Notes: generated from the sequence alone by a model not told the origin. A stretch of 64,000 nt of DNA from Brachybacterium paraconglomeratum (GCF_003994255.1 NZ_ML133851.1:434001-498000); one strand, 5' to 3'; numbered from the stretch's first letter, positions 7,506 to 16,206 are shown. Program-made: numbers and translations.

Positions 7506-9119
7506 ATGGGGGACGGAGCCGACGCGATGCTCGGCATGGACACGGACCGATGCCGCCTGCAGGCCGACAGTCTGGAGGCGGCCGCCGACCGGCTCGCGGG
7601 GCTGCGCGAGAGGGTCGACGACGCCGTCGGCGCCGCGACCTGGCACGGCCCGGACGCCGACGCCTTCCGGCTCCGCTGTTCCCTGCTGTCCCAGGGCCGT
7701 CTGCGCGAGGCCGGCGAGCTCCTGGATCTCCTCGCCCGCCGGCTCCGCGTCGAGGCCGTGGCGCAGGAGCGCGCGTCGGCGGCCGTCGGACACGGCGTGG
7801 CCTCCTCGGGCCGTGCGCTCGCCCCCGCCGGAGCAGGAGGACGTCTCCTCGCGGGTCCCTCCGCCGCGGCGTCCCTCCCCCTCCTCGGCGCTCCCGCATC
7901 CGCCGCCCTCGTCTCCGACGCCCTCGGCGCCGGGGTCGCGCTCGGCACCGCGGAGCTCACGGGCGTCGTGGTCGGGCTCGGCGGCGACCCGGACGGGATC
8001 GACCGGGTCCAGGACGAGCTCGGACACCTCGGCGGGATGTTCGAGGACTGGGCGGCGGGCGGGGACGCCCCCACCCTCGCCCGGCTCGGCGCGAGCACCC
8101 TCCTCCTCGGCGGCGCGATCGCGCTCGCACCGGTGGAGACCGTGACCGACACCGGTCTCCTCGACCCACGCACCGACGTCACCGTGCACGCCGTGGTGGA
8201 GGTCCCCTCGAGCACGGCTCCGCGCGGCCTCGCCGACCTCGTCGCGGCGAACGACGAGGCCCGCCGTCCGCTCGCAGGCGTCCCCGGCGACGCCGACAGG
8301 GACGGTGCCGCGGCGGGGCGGGTGCGGATCCAGACCATGCGCGGCCGGGACGGGGGCGAGGCGTACATCGTCCATGCCCCGCCGACCGGGGGCGCGCCTA
8401 TCTGGGATCCCGACTCCTGGGGGCCGCAGGGGAACTCCGCCGGCTGGGACTCGAACCTGCGGACCATGGCCGGGCAGGAGTCCGCGGCGATGGCCGATAT
8501 CCGCACGGCGATGGCCGCGGCAGGGGTCCCCGACGGGGCGCGGGTGATGGTCGTGGGCCATTCGCAGGGCGGGCTGACAGCCGCGCATCTGGCGGCGGAC
8601 CCCGGCGTCAACCGGGCCGACGGAGCACCGGGCAGCTACGACATCTCCCACAGCTTCTCGGTCGGGTCCCCGGTGGGGACGGTGGTGCCGGTGCAGGCCT
8701 CGACCAGCACGGTCAACGTCTCGCACAGCTCGGCGCTCGAGCCGTCCCTGCTGCTGCGGCATCCCGCGACCTGGCCGGCGCCGCTGCGGATCGCCGATCC
8801 GGTGCCGCTGCTGGACCTGGCCGGGTACCGGATCGACGGCAGCCGCGTCTCCTCCCCCGCTGTCCGCGAGGTGGTGCTCGAGGCGCCGGCTCCCGCTCTC
8901 GGCGGGGCCTCCCCGCTCGAGAACGCCCATGAGTCGGTGCTGCGCACGGAGCAGGGCGTGGACCCGACCGGCGGCTATCACGGCAGCCTGCAGGCAGGGT
9001 CCGGGACCGACCCTGTGCTCGCCGCGCTGCAGGAGGACCTGGAGGGGACCTATGTCGGCGACGGGGTCACGGTCGTGGAGGACGTCGTGGTCGTGGTGGG
9101 GCGGAAGGACCTGCGGTGA
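7506..9119 (+). CDS. WXG100-like N-terminus fused to alpha/beta hydrolase
   Basis: 537-residue protein with ATG 7506 behind GGAGGGA. Residues about 1-90 are two long helices with a central W-x-G turn (ATWHGPDADAFRLRC), the pattern of WXG100/type VII secretion substrates. Residues about 100-160 are a hydrophobic Gly/Ala-rich stretch. The C-terminal half (from about 270) carries a lipase-type nucleophile elbow VVGHSQGGLTAAHLA with serine as likely nucleophile, and a late His in GGYHGSLQ is a possible triad member. This architecture suggests a type VII-exported esterase or lipase, possibly an antibacterial effector (inference). No adjacent immunity gene or EssC/EccC ATPase is visible. The adjacent small lipoprotein gene on the other strand is the only candidate partner. 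Confidence 0.7.
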   Translation: MGDGADAMLGMDTDRCRLQADSLEAAADRLAGLRERVDDAVGAATWHGPDADAFRLRCSLLSQGRLREAGELLDLLARRLRVEAVAQERASAAVGHGVASSGRALAPAGAGGRLLAGPSAAASLPLLGAPASAALVSDALGAGVALGTAELTGVVVGLGGDPDGIDRVQDELGHLGGMFEDWAAGGDAPTLARLGASTLLLGGAIALAPVETVTDTGLLDPRTDVTVHAVVEVPSSTAPRGLADLVAANDEARRPLAGVPGDADRDGAAAGRVRIQTMRGRDGGEAYIVHAPPTGGAPIWDPDSWGPQGNSAGWDSNLRTMAGQESAAMADIRTAMAAAGVPDGARVMVVGHSQGGLTAAHLAADPGVNRADGAPGSYDISHSFSVGSPVGTVVPVQASTSTVNVSHSSALEPSLLLRHPATWPAPLRIADPVPLLDLAGYRIDGSRVSSPAVREVVLEAPAPALGGASPLENAHESVLRTEQGVDPTGGYHGSLQAGSGTDPVLAALQEDLEGTYVGDGVTVVEDVVVVVGRKDLR

Positions 9120-9132
9120 GCGCGAGGCAGGG

Positions 9133-9158
9133 CCGGGTCCCGCGGGCGGAGGACCCGG
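9133..9158. terminator. Terminator between WXG-hydrolase and lipoprotein genes
   Basis: Stem CCGGGTCC at 9133-9140 pairs perfectly with 9151-9158, leaving a 10-nt loop, between convergent genes. Confidence 0.6.
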
Positions 9159-9179
9159 GCGGGCGCCGCGGGCCCCGGC

Positions 9180-9620
9180 TCAGGTCAGCCCGTATCTCGC
9201 GTAGAGCGCGCTCGCGCCCACCTGCTCCAGTCGGTAGTCCTCGACGGCCATGTCCGGCTCGAGGCCCCTGGCCGTGAACTCCTCGACACCGGCGAGGAAG
9301 CCCATGATCCCGCCGACGGAGATGTTCCCCTCGGTCTCGTCCCCCTCGTGCAGGGTCGTGACGACCGCGCGCATCGCGTCGTCGTAGATCGTGAACGCGT
9401 CCCTGCGCTCCTCGGCCGCGAGATCGATCCGGCCGTGCAGGAGTCGACGGAAGGTGCCGTTCATGCCGCTCTCGATCTCGCACCCGGCCACGCCTTCGAC
9501 CTCGAGCACCGCCGTGGTGACTCGACGGACCCGCCCGCTGCCGCCGCAGCCGGTGAGCGGGCCGACAGCGAGTGTCCCCGCCGCCAGGAGCATGGTGCGT
9601 CGCCTCGTGATACCGGCCAT
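9180..9620 (-). CDS. Small lipoprotein, unknown function
   Basis: 146 residues from ATG 9620 behind AAGGGG. The N-terminus TRRRTMLLAAGTLAVGPLTGC is a signal sequence with an arginine cluster and lipobox LTGC (Cys25), so the mature protein should be lipid-anchored outside the membrane. The mature part has no family I recognise. It contains VTTAVLEVEGVAGCEIE, IDLAAEERRDAFTIYDDAMR and an acidic end. The early segment resembles small secreted proteins with a beta-strand core and one extra Cys, but this is weak. It converges on the WXG-hydrolase gene. Confidence 0.7.
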   Translation of the reverse strand: MAGITRRRTMLLAAGTLAVGPLTGCGGSGRVRRVTTAVLEVEGVAGCEIESGMNGTFRRLLHGRIDLAAEERRDAFTIYDDAMRAVVTTLHEGDETEGNISVGGIMGFLAGVEEFTARGLEPDMAVEDYRLEQVGASALYARYGLT

Positions 9621-9765
9621 GACCGCCCCTTCCCCTGTCCTCGATCCCCACAGGTTGCCATCCGGCGAGGCCGGTGTCAGGACCCTGCGGGCAGTGACGC
9701 CGACGACGGGGAGGCGGCCGGAGACAGGGGCGCTGAGGCGCATGGGGCGACGAGCGGCCCTCCGC

Positions 9766-11226
9766 TCAGGCGACCTTCCAGCGGTAGACGAAGGCGGCGA
9801 CGGCGTCGCGCTTGATCGGCTCGTAGGGGCGGAAGGTGCCGTCGGACCATCCGGTGGAGTAGCCGTTCGCAGCCATCCAGGTGATCTCGTCGTAGAAGAC
9901 CTCCGAGCCCCGGTGCACGTCCGTGAAGGGGGACCGGGTCGGGCCCGTGAACGCGGGCGCACCGGCGGCACGGTGGAGGAACGCGGCCATGGCGTCGCGC
10001 TTGATCGGCTCGTAGGGGCGGAAGGTGCCGTCGGGCCAGCCCTGCGCGAGCCCCACCGAGTGAGCCCAGGTGATCTCCTTGTAGAAGACCGTGTCCTTCG
10101 AGTTCACGTCCTTGAAGGGCGAGACCTTCGGCGGGGTGAACGCGGGCGAGCCCGCTGCCCGGTACAGGAAGGCGATCACGGCATCGCGCTTGATCTGGTC
10201 ATAGGGGCGATAGACGGCGCTCGCGCCGCTCCCCCACCCCGTGGAATAGCCCATGTGGTTCATCCAGGCGATCTCGGTGAAGAAGATCGTGCTGTCGTAG
10301 GGCACGTCCGCGAAGGGGTCCGCGGGCTTCTTCCCGAGCGGCGCAGCGACCGGATAGCGCGAGGTGCTCGCGCCCGTCGGGGAGCCGAACCACTGCGAGT
10401 AGAGGCGGTAGAAGTTGCGGTTGCCGTAGGTGGCGCAGACGTCGTCGACCACCGCCGAGGAGCCCGCGTCGAGGGTCGCCTGGGTGGGGGTGAAAGGGGT
10501 GTAGTTGTACAGCGCCGCGGTGGCCCGGTTCGAGATGGTCACCTTCCCGTAGCCGCAGAAGGCGTAGGGGCTGTACTGGATGTCGTAGGTGCGGCCCGCC
10601 TGGTAGCGGTAGCCGCGAGCCGGGTCGCCGTACGCCTGCAGGCGCACCCCGGCGTTGTAGATCTGCTGGGCGAATCCGGCGTATTTCGGGTCGCAGGTCT
10701 GGAAGTCGGGGCAGCCGAAGCCGAGCGCCTCCCTGAGCATCTTCGGGGTCGCATTGCGCGTGGTGACGAGGCCCTGCTCCTTCTGGAGCATGGTCAGGAG
10801 CACCTTGGGGCTGATGCTGCAGGCGCGGGCGACGTCGGCGATGATCGTCCCGGCGCTCGCCGCCCTCTTCGCGGGGATCGCCGCGCAGTAGGCGTCCTTC
10901 GCGCGCTGCGGGGTGTCCATCCGGAGGTCCTTGAGGCAGTCCGCGCCGTCGGTGCCGCGGGTGCAGCTCGCGCCCTTCTGATCGAGGAAGGCGTCGACCT
11001 GGGCGGCGGTCATGGAGGTGCCCGCGAACATCTGTGCGTCGCTGATGAGGGTGCCGGGGACGAAGCCGCCCAGGCCCGCGGGCGGGGTGCGGGCCTCGGA
11101 GCCGGGGGCGGCGCCGAGGACGCCGGCGGAGGCGATCAGCACGGCGAGCACGAGGAGCGCGAGACGCCGACGAGCCCGCGTCGGAGCGGTCGTCGAGGAG
11201 GACCGGGCGGGGGCAGGCGTGGACAT
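9766..11226 (-). CDS. SLH-domain cell-wall protein
   Basis: 486-residue secreted protein starting at ATG 11226 behind AGGAG. After a basic N-terminus, a signal helix LALLVLAVLIASAGVLGAAP ends near residue 45. Residues about 55-290 form a domain common in actinobacterial wall proteins (AQVDAFLDQKG, VLLTMLQKEQGLVT, TAALYNYTPFTP, RNFYRLYSQWFG) whose biochemical role is unknown to me. The C-terminus holds three S-layer homology repeats from about residue 305 (DPFADVPYDSTIFFTEIAWM; SPFKDVNSKDTVFYKEITWA; SPFTDVHRGSEVFYDEITWM), each ending in FRPYEPIKRDA or similar. SLH repeats bind wall polymers, so the protein is probably displayed on the cell surface. Confidence 0.88.
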   Translation of the reverse strand: MSTPAPARSSSTTAPTRARRRLALLVLAVLIASAGVLGAAPGSEARTPPAGLGGFVPGTLISDAQMFAGTSMTAAQVDAFLDQKGASCTRGTDGADCLKDLRMDTPQRAKDAYCAAIPAKRAASAGTIIADVARACSISPKVLLTMLQKEQGLVTTRNATPKMLREALGFGCPDFQTCDPKYAGFAQQIYNAGVRLQAYGDPARGYRYQAGRTYDIQYSPYAFCGYGKVTISNRATAALYNYTPFTPTQATLDAGSSAVVDDVCATYGNRNFYRLYSQWFGSPTGASTSRYPVAAPLGKKPADPFADVPYDSTIFFTEIAWMNHMGYSTGWGSGASAVYRPYDQIKRDAVIAFLYRAAGSPAFTPPKVSPFKDVNSKDTVFYKEITWAHSVGLAQGWPDGTFRPYEPIKRDAMAAFLHRAAGAPAFTGPTRSPFTDVHRGSEVFYDEITWMAANGYSTGWSDGTFRPYEPIKRDAVAAFVYRWKVA

Positions 11227-11234
11227 GCGATCTC

Positions 11235-11255
11235 CTGGGGATGGGGGATCCCCAG
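11235..11255 (-). promoter_or_regulatory. 5'-UTR hairpin abutting the SLH gene ribosome site
   Basis: CTGGGGAT at 11248-11255 pairs perfectly with 11235-11242 around a CCCCC loop on the minus strand. The last two stem bases are the first two of the AGGAG ribosome site at 11232-11236. A -10-like TATCAT at 11270-11275 places the hairpin at the mRNA 5' end. Confidence 0.55.
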
Positions 11256-11422
11256 CTGGATCCCTCACCATGATACGTCCGACAGATGCCCAGAAACCCG
11301 CCCTGACCAGCCGATACGCAGTCGTGACTCACGCGGGGCAGTAAATCGTCATGAAGCGGGCGAACTGACGCCCGCCGCTGTGATCGGGACGCGCGGGAGG
11401 GCCGACGGGACAGCTCGGGCGA

Positions 11423-11459
11423 GCTGCCGGGACGGCGCGGGCGGGCTGCCGGGACGGCG
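11423..11459. repeat. Direct repeat, 15 bp, period 22
   Basis: GCTGCCGGGACGGCG occurs at 11423-11437 and 11445-11459 in the gap between the SLH gene and ileS; no function seen. Confidence 0.7.
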
Positions 11460-11469
11460 TGGGAGGGCC

Positions 11470-11500
11470 GACGGGGCGGCGCGCCTCGCGCCGCCCCGTC
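11470..11500 (-). terminator. ileS terminator
   Basis: Perfect 14-bp stem (11470-11483 with 11487-11500), 3-nt loop, beginning 5 bases past the ileS stop. Confidence 0.85.
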
Positions 11501-11505
11501 CCGCC

Positions 11506-14500
11506 TCAGGCCCGCTGCACCGAGACGGTGACGGTGCCGCCGGTGACCTTCTCGCTCGCCTCGTGCGCGACCTCGGCGGGCCGCGCGGGGACCTCGAGCT
11601 CGAGCGCGAGGACCTCCCCCGCGACCAGCTCACGGTGGGCGGCGACCGCGGCGACGACGGGCTCGTCGCCGTCCACGGTCAGGCGGATCCGGTCGGAGAT
11701 GTCCAGTCCCGCCTCACGGCGCGCGGACTGGATCGCGCGGACCACGTCGCGGGCGGTGCCCTCCGCCTCGAGCTCGTCGGTGAGGCGGATGTCGAGGGCG
11801 AGGAAGTCGCCGCCGCGCAGCACGCCGACGGTCCGGCCCTCGAGGGCCGCACTCTCTCCGGCGACGAGGTCGAGCGAGTACTCCCCCTCCTCGAGCGCGA
11901 TCCCGCCGGAGGTGACGGTGCCGTCCTCGGCCACGGACCAGTCCCCGGTCTTGGAGCCCTTGATCGCGCCCTGCATCTGCTTGCCCAGCCGCGGCCCGGC
12001 GGCGCGGGCATTGACGGTGAGCTTCTGCTCCACACCCATGCCCTGCGCCTCCTCGCTGGTGACGTCCAGCAGGCGCACGTGCTTCACGTTCAGCTCGTCG
12101 GCGATGATCGCCGTGAACGGCTCGAGCGAGGCGGGGTCGTGGTGGACGACGGTCAGCTCGGCGAGCGGAAGGCGGGCGCGCAGGCCCTCCTTCTTGCGCA
12201 GCGCGTTGCCGGCGCTGGCGATCGCGCGCACGTCGTCCATCTGGGCGACGAGCTGCTCGTCCCGGGGGAAGAGGGAGTCGTCGGGCCAGTCGGTCAGGTG
12301 CACGGAGCGGCCGCCGGTGAGCTCCTTCCAGATCTCCTCGGTGACCATCGGCAGCAGCGGCGCGGCGACCTGCAGCAGGGTCTCCAGGCAGGTGGCCAGC
12401 ACGTCGATGGCCTGCGCATCGCCCTCCCAGAAGCGGTCGCGGGATCGGCGCACGTACCAGTTGGTGAGCATGTCCAGGTGGTCCTGGATCTGCTCGGCGG
12501 CGTCGGCGATCGCGAGCTCGCGGAAGGAGGCCCGCACCCCGCGCACCAGGTCGCCGGTGCGGGAGAGGAGGTAGCGGTCCATCACGTCGGTGGACTCGTA
12601 CCGGGCGGCGCCGCGGTGCCCCGTCGGCCGGCCGGAGGCGTCCTTCTCCCCCGCCGCGTTGGCGTACAGCGCCAGGAAGTACCAGACATTCCACAGCGGC
12701 AGCACGACCTGGCGCGTGGCGTCGCGGATCTTCGGCTCGTCCACGACCAGGTTGCCGCCGCGCAGGATCGGCGAGGACATGAGGAACCAGCGCATCGCGT
12801 CGGCGCCGTACTTGTCGAACATCTCGCGCACGTCGGGGTAGTTCCGCAGCGACTTGGACATCTTCTGCCCGTCCTCGCCGAGCACGATGCCGTGGCAGAT
12901 GACGGAGGTGAAGGCGGGCCGGTCGAACAGCGCGGTGGCCAGCACGTGCATGACGTAGAACCAGCCGCGGGTCTGCCCGATGTACTCCACGATGAAGTCC
13001 GCGGGGTTGTGGCCCTCGAACCAGTCGTGGTTCTCGAAGGGGTAGTGCACCTGCGCGAAGGGCATGGAGCCGGAGTCGAACCAGACGTCGAACACGTCGG
13101 TGACGCGGCGCATGGTGGAGCGGCCCGTGGGGTCGTCGGGGTTCGGGCGGGTGAGCTCGTCGATGTAGGGGCGGTGGAGGTTGACCTCGCCGTGCTCGTC
13201 GCGCGGGAGGGTGCCGAAGGCCTCCTCGATCTCGGCGAGGGAGCCGTAGACCTCGACGCGCGGGTGGTCGGGGTCGTCGCTCTTCCACACCGGGATCGGC
13301 GTGCCCCAGTAGCGGTTGCGGGAGACGGCCCAGTCGCGGGCGCCCTCGAGCCACCTGCCGAACTGGCCGTGCTTGACGTTGCCGGGCACCCAGTCGATCT
13401 GCTCGTTCAGCTCGAGCATCCGCTCGCGCTGGTCGGCGACCTTCACGTACCAGGAGGAGACGGCCTTGTAGATCAGCGGGTTCCGGCAGCGCCAGCAGTG
13501 CGGGTAGGAGTGCACGTAGCTGGTCTCGCGCAACAGGCGGCCCTCGCGCTGGAGATTGCGGATGACCGGGCGGTTCGCCTCGAACACCTGCAGACCGGCG
13601 ATCTCGTCGAGCTCGGTGCCGCGGAAGTAGTCGTGGAACTGCGCGCCCTCGTCGACGGAGACGATGACGGGGATGCCGTAGGCGGCGCTGACCTGCTGGT
13701 CAACCTCGCCGTAGGCGGTGGCCTGATGGACCACGCCGGTGCCGTCGTCGGTGGAGACGTAGTCGGCGACGGTGACGATCCAGGCGTTCTCGGTGCCCCA
13801 CTTGGCGCGGTCCTCGGAGTAGACCGTCCACAGCGGCTGATAGGTCATGTGCTCGAGCTCGGCGCCCGCGAAGCGGCGCTCCTCGATCGCGGCGACGGCG
13901 TCCTCGGCGCTCTCGTAGCCGAGCTCCTTGGCGTGCGCGCCGACGAGCGCGGCGGCCAGCAGGTAGCGGCCCTCGCCCGCGGCGGCGCCGTCGGCGGCGC
14001 CGAGCGGGCCGGCCGGCAGCACCGCGTACTCGAGCTCAGGGCCGACGGCGAGGGAGAAGTTGGTGGGCAGGGTCCAGGGCGTGGTCGTCCAGGCGAGCGC
14101 CTTCACGCCCGCCAGGCCCAGCTGCTCGGCCTTCTCGCCGGTGAAGGGGAAGGTGACGGTGACGGTCTGGTCCTGGCGCTCCTGGTAGACGTCGTCGTCC
14201 ATCCGCAGCTCGTGGGCGGACAGCGGCGTCTGGTCCTTCCAGCAGTACGGGAGGACGTAATAGCCCTCGTAGGCGCGGCCCTTGTCGTGCAGGGTCTTGA
14301 ACGCCCACAGCACCGACTCCATGAAGGTGACGTCGAGGGTCTTGTAGTCGTTCTCGAAGTCGACCCAGCGGGCCTGGCGGGTGACGTACTCCTCCCACTC
14401 CTTCGTGTACTTCAGCACAGAGGCGCGGGCAGCGTTGTTGAAGGCCTGCAGGCCCATGTCCTCGATCTCGGACTTCTCGGTCATCCCGAGCTCCCGCATC

Positions 14501-14802
14501 GCCTCCAGCTCGGCGGGCAGGCCGTGGGTGTCCCAGCCGAAGCGGCGGTCGACCTTCAGCCCGTCCATGGTGCGGAAGCGCGGCACGACGTCCTTGACGA
14601 AGCCCGTGAGCAGGTGGCCGTAGTGGGGCAGGCCGTTGGCGAAGGGCGGGCCGTCGTAGAAGACGAACTCCTCGGCGCCCTCGCGCTGGGCGATGGAGGC
14701 GCGGAAGGTGTCGTCGGTGCGCCAGAACTCCTGGATCGCGTTCTCGAGCGCGGGCAGGTGCGGCGAGGGGACGAGCGGGTCTCCGGAGACCGGGTAGACC
14801 AT
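11506..14802 (-). CDS. ileS: Isoleucyl-tRNA synthetase
   Basis: Class I synthetase charging tRNA-Ile, 1098 residues, start ATG 14802 behind GGAGG. The HIGH motif appears as PFANGLPHYGHLL (about 53-65), the editing domain includes TTPWTLPTNFSLA and DDGTGVVHQATAYGE, and KMSKS is in EDGQKMSKSLRNYPD near residue 645. Its length and motif spelling match the longer eukaryotic-like class (often called IleRS2) rather than the roughly 940-residue E. coli type with a C-terminal zinc finger; I infer this from memory of the classes. Expression is controlled by a T-box leader that appears to act on translation. A strong terminator follows. Confidence 0.97.
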   Translation of the reverse strand: MVYPVSGDPLVPSPHLPALENAIQEFWRTDDTFRASIAQREGAEEFVFYDGPPFANGLPHYGHLLTGFVKDVVPRFRTMDGLKVDRRFGWDTHGLPAELEAMRELGMTEKSEIEDMGLQAFNNAARASVLKYTKEWEEYVTRQARWVDFENDYKTLDVTFMESVLWAFKTLHDKGRAYEGYYVLPYCWKDQTPLSAHELRMDDDVYQERQDQTVTVTFPFTGEKAEQLGLAGVKALAWTTTPWTLPTNFSLAVGPELEYAVLPAGPLGAADGAAAGEGRYLLAAALVGAHAKELGYESAEDAVAAIEERRFAGAELEHMTYQPLWTVYSEDRAKWGTENAWIVTVADYVSTDDGTGVVHQATAYGEVDQQVSAAYGIPVIVSVDEGAQFHDYFRGTELDEIAGLQVFEANRPVIRNLQREGRLLRETSYVHSYPHCWRCRNPLIYKAVSSWYVKVADQRERMLELNEQIDWVPGNVKHGQFGRWLEGARDWAVSRNRYWGTPIPVWKSDDPDHPRVEVYGSLAEIEEAFGTLPRDEHGEVNLHRPYIDELTRPNPDDPTGRSTMRRVTDVFDVWFDSGSMPFAQVHYPFENHDWFEGHNPADFIVEYIGQTRGWFYVMHVLATALFDRPAFTSVICHGIVLGEDGQKMSKSLRNYPDVREMFDKYGADAMRWFLMSSPILRGGNLVVDEPKIRDATRQVVLPLWNVWYFLALYANAAGEKDASGRPTGHRGAARYESTDVMDRYLLSRTGDLVRGVRASFRELAIADAAEQIQDHLDMLTNWYVRRSRDRFWEGDAQAIDVLATCLETLLQVAAPLLPMVTEEIWKELTGGRSVHLTDWPDDSLFPRDEQLVAQMDDVRAIASAGNALRKKEGLRARLPLAELTVVHHDPASLEPFTAIIADELNVKHVRLLDVTSEEAQGMGVEQKLTVNARAAGPRLGKQMQGAIKGSKTGDWSVAEDGTVTSGGIALEEGEYSLDLVAGESAALEGRTVGVLRGGDFLALDIRLTDELEAEGTARDVVRAIQSARREAGLDISDRIRLTVDGDEPVVAAVAAHRELVAGEVLALELEVPARPAEVAHEASEKVTGGTVTVSVQRA

Positions 14803-15062
14803 GGGACAACCTCCGAGGCGGAACAGGGGCGGCGGGCGGGCGGACTGCTGCCCGAGGACGCTTCCGGCGCGGGCCGGCGGCGCGGTACCACCTCGGTTGA
14901 CGCCGCGCGCGCCGGCGCTGCCGACGCGGGGGCCTCCCCTCGTTCCTCAGCTGTGACGGGCTGGTCCCGGCGGGTTCTACTGGGCGCGGCGCCTGTCCTC
15001 GCGGACCGTGCTCGTGCTGTTCTTCCCGCGGCTCTCCGGTGATGGCCGGGTCGATGCCGATG
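14803..15062 (-). promoter_or_regulatory. T-box riboswitch leader of ileS
   Basis: The minus-strand leader carries the T-box core AGGTGGTACCGCG at 14881-14893, within AACCGAGG, whose UGGNACC segment pairs with the uncharged tRNA acceptor end. Near the predicted 5' end, CCGG-CCATCA-CCGG forms a very short stem I whose loop shows AUC (15041-15043), an isoleucine specifier. No intrinsic terminator precedes the gene. Instead CCTCGGAGG around the ribosome site (14804-14814 region) can pair with AACCGAGG of the T-box, so the switch most likely hides or exposes the ribosome site. This matches the translational, ultrashort stem I class described for actinobacterial ileS. The exact fold is inference. 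Confidence 0.85.
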
Positions 15063-15068
15063 CCGTGC

Positions 15069-15097
15069 AGTGTACGCGGGCTCGCCCGCGCGGTCAC
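15069..15097 (-). promoter_or_regulatory. ileS promoter with palindromic spacer
   Basis: TACACT (15069-15074) and GTGACC (15092-15097) on the minus strand are 17 bp apart. The spacer holds the perfect inverted repeat CGCGGGC/GCCCGCG (15075-15081 with 15084-15090). Transcription would start near 15062, at the T-box. Confidence 0.5.
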
Positions 15098-15281
15098 GAC
15101 CGCCCCGGGGGAAGAGACGCGAGGAACAGCCGCACCGGGTCCGCGGGCCTCTGCGGCTCGCGGGGCTCCGCAGCTCCCGGGTCCCAGCACATGCGGTCGG
15201 GATCCCCAGCCGCCTGCCAGGTGGGCGGGGTCTCATGATCACGGCGGCCCCACCGGGGACGCCGTGGACGAAGGAGACGAC

Positions 15282-15545
15282 ATGGACGACGACATCCCTC
15301 ACCGACGATCGCGCTTGGGCGCATCGACCCTCTCGGCGGCGGCGCTGCTGGTGCTGACCTTCGGCCCGTCCGCGCTCGCGCTGAGCCCCTCGACCGCAGC
15401 CTCCGCGGCCGCCGTGCCGCCGCGCGTGGTGGTCTCCGCCCCGGTCGCGGCCGCGGCCGCGATCCAGACGACGCGCTCGCAGGACGAGGAGGACGCCGAC
15501 GGCACCGATGCCGCCGCCGCATCCACTACCGCCGAGGAGGCGTGA
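15282..15545 (+). CDS. Small Ala-rich exported or membrane protein
   Basis: 87 residues from ATG 15282 behind AAGGAG. The basic start DDDIPHRRSRLG is followed by a hydrophobic helix STLSAAALLVLTFGPSALAL, a signal or anchor, then an Ala/Ser/Thr-rich stretch and an acidic tail (QDEEDADGTDAAA). I recognise no family. Low complexity and lack of a domain leave the role open; the good ribosome site and signal-like start argue it is translated. Confidence 0.5.
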   Translation: MDDDIPHRRSRLGASTLSAAALLVLTFGPSALALSPSTAASAAAVPPRVVVSAPVAAAAAIQTTRSQDEEDADGTDAAAASTTAEEA

Positions 15546-15635
15546 GTCACCTCCGCGGACGGTGACAGTCGTGGAACACTGGTCCTTCCACGGAACCGCG
15601 CGCCGCTCGGCGCGGTCGACGCAGAAGGAGCGAGG

Positions 15636-15908
15636 ATGTCGCTGTTCGGAGAGCCCTTCACCGCCAAGTGCCTGAAGTCGGGGATCACGGTCGAGGTCGA
15701 GGAGGGCCAGTCCCTCCTCCAGGCTCTGCTCGACGCCGGCGTCCCGATGGACTACTCCTGCGAGGGCGGGGTGTGCGGCACCTGCGTGGTGCCGCTGGTC
15801 TCCGGACAGGTCGAGCACATGGACGAGTTCCTCATGGACGACGAGCAGGACAGCCAGATGATCACCTGCGTCTCGCGCGGCGAGGGTGAGATCGAGATCG
15901 ACGTCTGA
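15636..15908 (+). CDS. 2Fe-2S ferredoxin
   Basis: 90-residue plant-type ferredoxin, ATG 15636 behind AAGGAG. The cluster ligands are in DYSCEGGVCGTCVVPL (C-x4-C-x2-C) and the fourth Cys is in MITCVSRGEG near the end, the standard C-terminal spacing. The FLMDDEQ segment between them resembles the ferredoxin domains of ring-hydroxylating reductases, but here it stands alone. It carries electrons, partner unknown; no oxygenase or P450 is adjacent. Confidence 0.9.
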   Translation: MSLFGEPFTAKCLKSGITVEVEEGQSLLQALLDAGVPMDYSCEGGVCGTCVVPLVSGQVEHMDEFLMDDEQDSQMITCVSRGEGEIEIDV

Positions 15909-15930
15909 GACGACGCGACCGCCCGCTGCC

Positions 15931-16206
15931 TCACAGGCGCGGGCCGGCCACCCACCAGGCGAGGCCGACGACGCCCATGAGCGCCGCGGCGCCGAGCACC
16001 GCCAGCGGCATCGGCAGCACGGGCCCGACCACGAGCAGCATGAGCACGCCGAGGGCGGCGAGCGCCAGCATGGTCACGAACACCACCGGGCGTCCCGAGG
16101 CGGGCTTGCCTCCCGTGCCCGTCGCAGAGCCCCGGCCCGTCGCAGCATTCCGGCCCGTCGCAGCGCCGTGCCGCGCCATCGCGTCCTCCGGGAGCATCGT
16201 GGTCAT
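15931..16206 (-). CDS. Small two-helix membrane protein
   Basis: 91 residues from ATG 16206. Residues 12-37 are a degenerate Gly/Ala/Thr/Arg repeat (GAATGRNAATGRGSATG), and two hydrophobic helices follow (VVFVTMLALAALGVLMLLVV and LAVLGAAALMGVVGLAWWVA). Such small two-helix proteins are common in the phylum and uncharacterised. GAGG lies about 8 nt upstream of the start. Confidence 0.6.
   Translation of the reverse strand: MTTMLPEDAMARHGAATGRNAATGRGSATGTGGKPASGRPVVFVTMLALAALGVLMLLVVGPVLPMPLAVLGAAALMGVVGLAWWVAGPRL

Noticed and set aside
7164-8981. A much longer folC product (over 1000 residues)
   Set aside because: The frame stays open only through GC bias; the upstream part is Arg/Pro-rich nonsense opposite the WXG-hydrolase gene, and the enzyme's own N-terminus starts at 7202 or 7163.
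9391-15042. A 5.6-kb open frame on the plus strand opposite the SLH gene and ileS
   Set aside because: It is a codon-bias shadow of GC-rich genes: the translation is a low-complexity run of H, E, R, L, V and G with no domain, while ileS on the other strand is unmistakable.
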